The notes beneath the pieces are model-generated. The model did not search any database. It saw only the letters and a list, made by a program, of their open reading frames with translations, and had not been told where the DNA came from. From Flavobacterium chryseum (GTDB lineage Bacteria > Bacteroidota > Bacteroidia > Flavobacteriales > Flavobacteriaceae): DNA of 64,000 bases. Location: contig NZ_SNWW01000003.1 of NCBI RefSeq assembly GCF_004362015.1, positions 1-64,000 of the forward strand, in the 5' to 3' direction. A program made the position numbers and the translations under genes. Position 1 is the stretch's first letter; each line of letters begins with the position of its first letter. Below are positions 61,164 to 64,000 of the stretch, piece after piece.

Positions 61164-61886
61164 TTATTTTGTGCAAACTACTTGTTCCGTAAACCTCAGG
61201 TCAATTTTATTGTATTTGTATAACGAACTGTCTAAAACTGCTTTTTGAAAAAACGCTTTATAGTTTCTAAATTTTTTATCAACATTCATCGTTCTGCCAA
61301 AATCGATGAAGTAATTATAATTTCTATTAAACATTTTTAGGCTACCATTAGGCATAATTTGGATTGCAATGATGTTTTTTTTCAAAAACGCATCGTCGTA
61401 AATTGTGCGAAATAGGGCAGCTAAATCTTCGTTGTTTTTTTTATTTATTGTCCCAGAAACAAGTGGAACGCGCGCTGTAAAATTGTCTGATAAAGGCATT
61501 TTATTTCCCTCATAGTCAATATAAAAAGAGTTATCACCATCATAAACTCTTGCTATTGGTGTCTTCTGTTTTACTATCGCTTTTAGAACGCCATCGATAC
61601 TTACAAAAACATCTGACTTTTCAATCATGTCTTGCGTATCAAGGGATTTTTCTATCTTATTCAAATCTAGTTCAACTTTTCGGATACTGGAAGCGTCTTT
61701 TTTATTTTCTATTAACAATTTATTAACCGATTCCGGTTTTACAAACAGTGTGTTTTCTCCCACAAAAACAACTGTAGATTTCTTTAATTTTCTATTTCCA
61801 TTTCGGTGCTGAGCGAATGAATACAAAAAAAGTACAAGCCCAAAAATGAGCAGTAATCGAATGTTTGTCCAATTAAATATTTTCAT
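61164..61886 (-). CDS. ftsQ: Cell-division protein FtsQ/DivIB
   Basis: A 240-residue membrane protein with one transmembrane segment near residues 8-26 (LLLIFGLVLFLYS) and a periplasmic POTRA domain plus beta domain. It connects early and late division proteins. The ATG at 61886 was chosen because the longer frame to 61928 would lack a reasonable N-terminus. It overlaps the end of murC by 14 bases, suggesting translational coupling. Confidence 0.9.
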   Translation of the reverse strand: MKIFNWTNIRLLLIFGLVLFLYSFAQHRNGNRKLKKSTVVFVGENTLFVKPESVNKLLIENKKDASSIRKVELDLNKIEKSLDTQDMIEKSDVFVSIDGVLKAIVKQKTPIARVYDGDNSFYIDYEGNKMPLSDNFTARVPLVSGTINKKNNEDLAALFRTIYDDAFLKKNIIAIQIMPNGSLKMFNRNYNYFIDFGRTMNVDKKFRNYKAFFQKAVLDSSLYKYNKIDLRFTEQVVCTK

Positions 61887-63222
61887 TGAGCATTTTTTTG
61901 ATTGATGGTACCATTTCTCCAATATCACCAGCTCCTATTGTTACAATTATTGGCGCATCACTGGCTTTGATCTCCGCTAATAAATCATTTTTTGCAACAA
62001 TTTTTTTGTTCAAATTTGTCATTTTCTCCAACAGCCATTCTGATGTAATCCCTTCCATCGGTAATTCGCGTGCCGGATAAATATCCATTAAAAACACCTG
62101 ATCAAATGCAGATAAACTCTCTGCAAATCCATCAGCAAAATCTCTTGTTCTGCTAAATAAATGTGGCTGAAAAATCGCCAAAACTTTACGTCCCGGATAC
62201 AATTCCGTAACTGCCTGATGTACAGCATTTATTTCTGTCGGATGATGTGCGTAATCATCTATGTAAACTAAATTTTCAGATTTAATCTGATAAGAAAAAC
62301 GTCTTCTGATTCCGTTGAATGAAGCCAGAGCTTTTGCAATTGCATCGGTTGATGTGCCGTATGTTTTTGCCATTGCAATCGCCATCAGCGCATTCATTAA
62401 ATTGTGTTTTCCAGGCAATCCAAAACGTAAATCTTTCATGATTTCTGATGGTGTCTGCACATCAAAAACATAACTTCCGTCTTCTATTCTAACATTAAAT
62501 GCTTTATATCCGGCATCTTCATTTATACCACAATGAACACCATCCAGAGGCAATTCTGTAGTGATAAATAACTTGTTTTTATCTTCCACTTTTAAGGCAA
62601 ATTCCATAAACGAAGCTTCAATAGCATCACTTGTTCCGTAAATATCCAAATGATCAGCATCCATTGATGTTACGCAGGCGATGTTTGGATGAAGATGCAA
62701 AAATGATCTGTCAAATTCATCGGCTTCCACAACCGTTACGGTTTTTCCTGTTCCGATTAAATTTGAATTATAATTTTCTACAATTCCTCCAACAAAAGCT
62801 GTAACATCGGCACCGCTTTCGTGTAGAATATGTCCTAAAATACTGGATGTTGTTGTTTTACCGTGGGTCCCCGCAACTGCGAAACTAAAAGTGCCTTTCG
62901 TGATAATCCCTAAAACTTCGGCACGTTTTTTAATTTCGTAATTTCTTTCGATGAAGTAATTCCACTCTGAATGTGATTTAGGCACTGCAGGCGTAAAAAT
63001 CACCAATGTATTTTCTACAAAATAATTTTTTGGAATTAAACCAATATTATCTTCAAAATGAATATCAATACCACTTTCTATTAACTCGCTGGTTAACATC
63101 GAAGGCGTTTTATCGTAACCGGAAACTTCTTTTCCGATATATTTAAAATATCGGGCCAGGGCGCTCATACCGATTCCTCCGATGCCGATAAAATAAACGT
63201 TTTGTATTTGATTTAAATTCAT
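61873..63222 (-). CDS. murC: UDP-N-acetylmuramate-L-alanine ligase MurC
   Basis: A 449-residue ATP-dependent ligase that adds L-alanine to UDP-MurNAc, the first peptide step of peptidoglycan synthesis. The N-terminal dinucleotide-like loop GIGGIGMSALARYF, the ATP loop GTHGKTTTSS (residues 112-121), and the third-domain motif DDYAHHPTEI are all present. It lies between the partial murG and ftsQ, the usual flavobacterial dcw order. Confidence 0.97.
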   Translation of the reverse strand: MNLNQIQNVYFIGIGGIGMSALARYFKYIGKEVSGYDKTPSMLTSELIESGIDIHFEDNIGLIPKNYFVENTLVIFTPAVPKSHSEWNYFIERNYEIKKRAEVLGIITKGTFSFAVAGTHGKTTTSSILGHILHESGADVTAFVGGIVENYNSNLIGTGKTVTVVEADEFDRSFLHLHPNIACVTSMDADHLDIYGTSDAIEASFMEFALKVEDKNKLFITTELPLDGVHCGINEDAGYKAFNVRIEDGSYVFDVQTPSEIMKDLRFGLPGKHNLMNALMAIAMAKTYGTSTDAIAKALASFNGIRRRFSYQIKSENLVYIDDYAHHPTEINAVHQAVTELYPGRKVLAIFQPHLFSRTRDFADGFAESLSAFDQVFLMDIYPARELPMEGITSEWLLEKMTNLNKKIVAKNDLLAEIKASDAPIIVTIGAGDIGEMVPSIKKMLNENI

Positions 63223-63376
63223 TTTAAATTTTATTTTGAGCTATTTACAAGTCACTTTTTTATATAAAAAACTAGTAATTAAGCTTTTGTAATTTTCTTA
63301 TTTTAATAACTCAAAACGCCTAAAAATAGCGTTCTAATTTTTTAATCTTGTTCTATAATTTTATAAAAAAGTTATA

Positions 63377-64000
63377 TTATAACAACTTTTTTATTTCTTC
63401 AACAATAACTTTTGTTGCGTTTGGTCTGGCCAGCTTTTTTATATTTTCGCTTAACTGACTTTGTTTTCCCTTATCTTTTATTAAGGCTTCAAAAACTAGC
63501 GAAAACTCGGCATCTAATTCTGATTCTTTTAATAAAATGGCTCCTTTTGCGTCTACAATTGCCTGAGCATTTTTAGTTTGATGATCTTCTGCAACATTGG
63601 GTGACGGAATAAAAATTACCGGTTTCCCTACAATGCATAATTCTGATACTGATGATGCTCCGGCGCGTGAAATTATAATATCTGCAGCAGCATAAACAAA
63701 ATCCATTCTTTCAATAAAATCAACTACTCTTACGTTTTGTTGATTGTGTTTTTTATAGTCTTCAAAATATAATTTCCCACATTGCCATATCACCTGAACA
63801 TCTTGCGACAGCATATTGGTTAATTCTTTTTCTATTAACTGATTAACTCTTCTGGCACCTAAACTTCCGCCAAGAACTAATAGTGTTTTTTTATTCGGAT
63901 CTAAACCATAAAAAGCAATGGCTTCGTCTCTTTTGCTGTCAATATCAATTAAATCCTGACGAACCGGATTTCCCGTTAAAACAATTTTTCCTTTTGGAAA
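63377..64000 (-). CDS. murG: MurG C-terminal part, truncated by the window edge
   Basis: The frame stays open to the right edge; about 207 C-terminal residues are in the window. They match the undecaprenyl-PP-MurNAc-pentapeptide GlcNAc transferase: [11 protein letters not shown] (nucleotide-sugar loop), [12 protein letters not shown] (substrate binding) and [20 protein letters not shown] (the signature around the donor). MurG makes lipid II on the inner face of the membrane. The N-terminal half is outside the window. A gap of 154 bases to murC contains a weak hairpin and no gene. Confidence 0.93.
   Translation of the reverse strand, partial: FPKGKIVLTGNPVRQDLIDIDSKRDEAIAFYGLDPNKKTLLVLGGSLGARRVNQLIEKELTNMLSQDVQVIWQCGKLYFEDYKKHNQQNVRVVDFIERMDFVYAAADIIISRAGASSVSELCIVGKPVIFIPSPNVAEDHQTKNAQAIVDAKGAILLKESELDAEFSLVFEALIKDKGKQSQLSENIKKLARPNATKVIVEEIKKLL

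Overview
The window is a chromosomal segment of a low-GC member of the Bacteroidota, almost certainly a Flavobacterium. Four things point there: the gliding-motility/type IX secretion (T9SS) block gldK-gldL-gldM-gldN with a second gldN-like copy, a giant adhesin with a gliding-motility-associated C-terminal domain next to a PorP/SprF gene, many proteins assigned to Bacteroidota-typical DUF families, and promoters of the phylum type (TTG, about 19-21 bases, TAnnTTTG). No insertion sequence, prophage, CRISPR array or rRNA operon was seen. Most of the window is vertically inherited backbone; the accessory-looking parts are about 37.2-42.7 kb and 45.4-56.7 kb.

Layout. 0-5 kb: a truncated secreted protein, small genes, a decayed leucine-rich-repeat pseudogene, a FemAB-like acyltransferase, and a divergent lipid kinase / phosphatidate phosphatase pair. 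5.2-9 kb: a dispersed repeat, a structured intergenic element, an ABC-F ATPase, a DUF983 protein and an FAD oxidoreductase. 9-19 kb (minus strand): the gld operon, then an arginase-fold protein with degraded metal-binding motifs, and topA. 19.4-28.8 kb (plus strand): a DUF6150 repeat protein, miaB, a lipoprotein, a sigma-54 activator without a receiver domain, lptE, a Glu-rich TPR protein, secG, groES and groEL. 29-35.3 kb: an NPP-type phosphodiesterase, an SDR, an AraC regulator, a SulP transporter and a DUF6268 barrel. 35.5-37.2 kb: a LytS/LytTR two-component pair. 37.4-40.2 kb: an unrecognised three-gene cassette (small beta protein, outer-membrane protein, membrane-bound serine hydrolase). 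41.2-41.4 kb: a candidate small RNA that shares a composite promoter with that cassette. 41.5-42.7 kb: an S24-type repressor and a divergent small gene with an operator between them. 43-49 kb: membrane and hypothetical genes. 49.2-54.7 kb: the T9SS adhesin and its PorP/SprF partner. 55.3-56.9 kb: tRNA-like debris, two hypothetical genes and tRNA-Arg. 57-64 kb (minus strand): yqeY-like, ftsZ, ftsA, ftsQ, murC and a partial murG, the downstream end of the division and cell-wall (dcw) cluster.

The genes combine into three themes. GldKLMN form the T9SS motor and ring, which would export the 50-54.7 kb adhesin and possibly the first, truncated protein. The miaB-groEL stretch and the dcw genes are housekeeping. 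The most novel material is the 37.4-40.2 kb cassette, its shared promoter with the candidate RNA, and the repressor/operator switch beside it. All functional calls are from sequence reading by eye; no database search was run.
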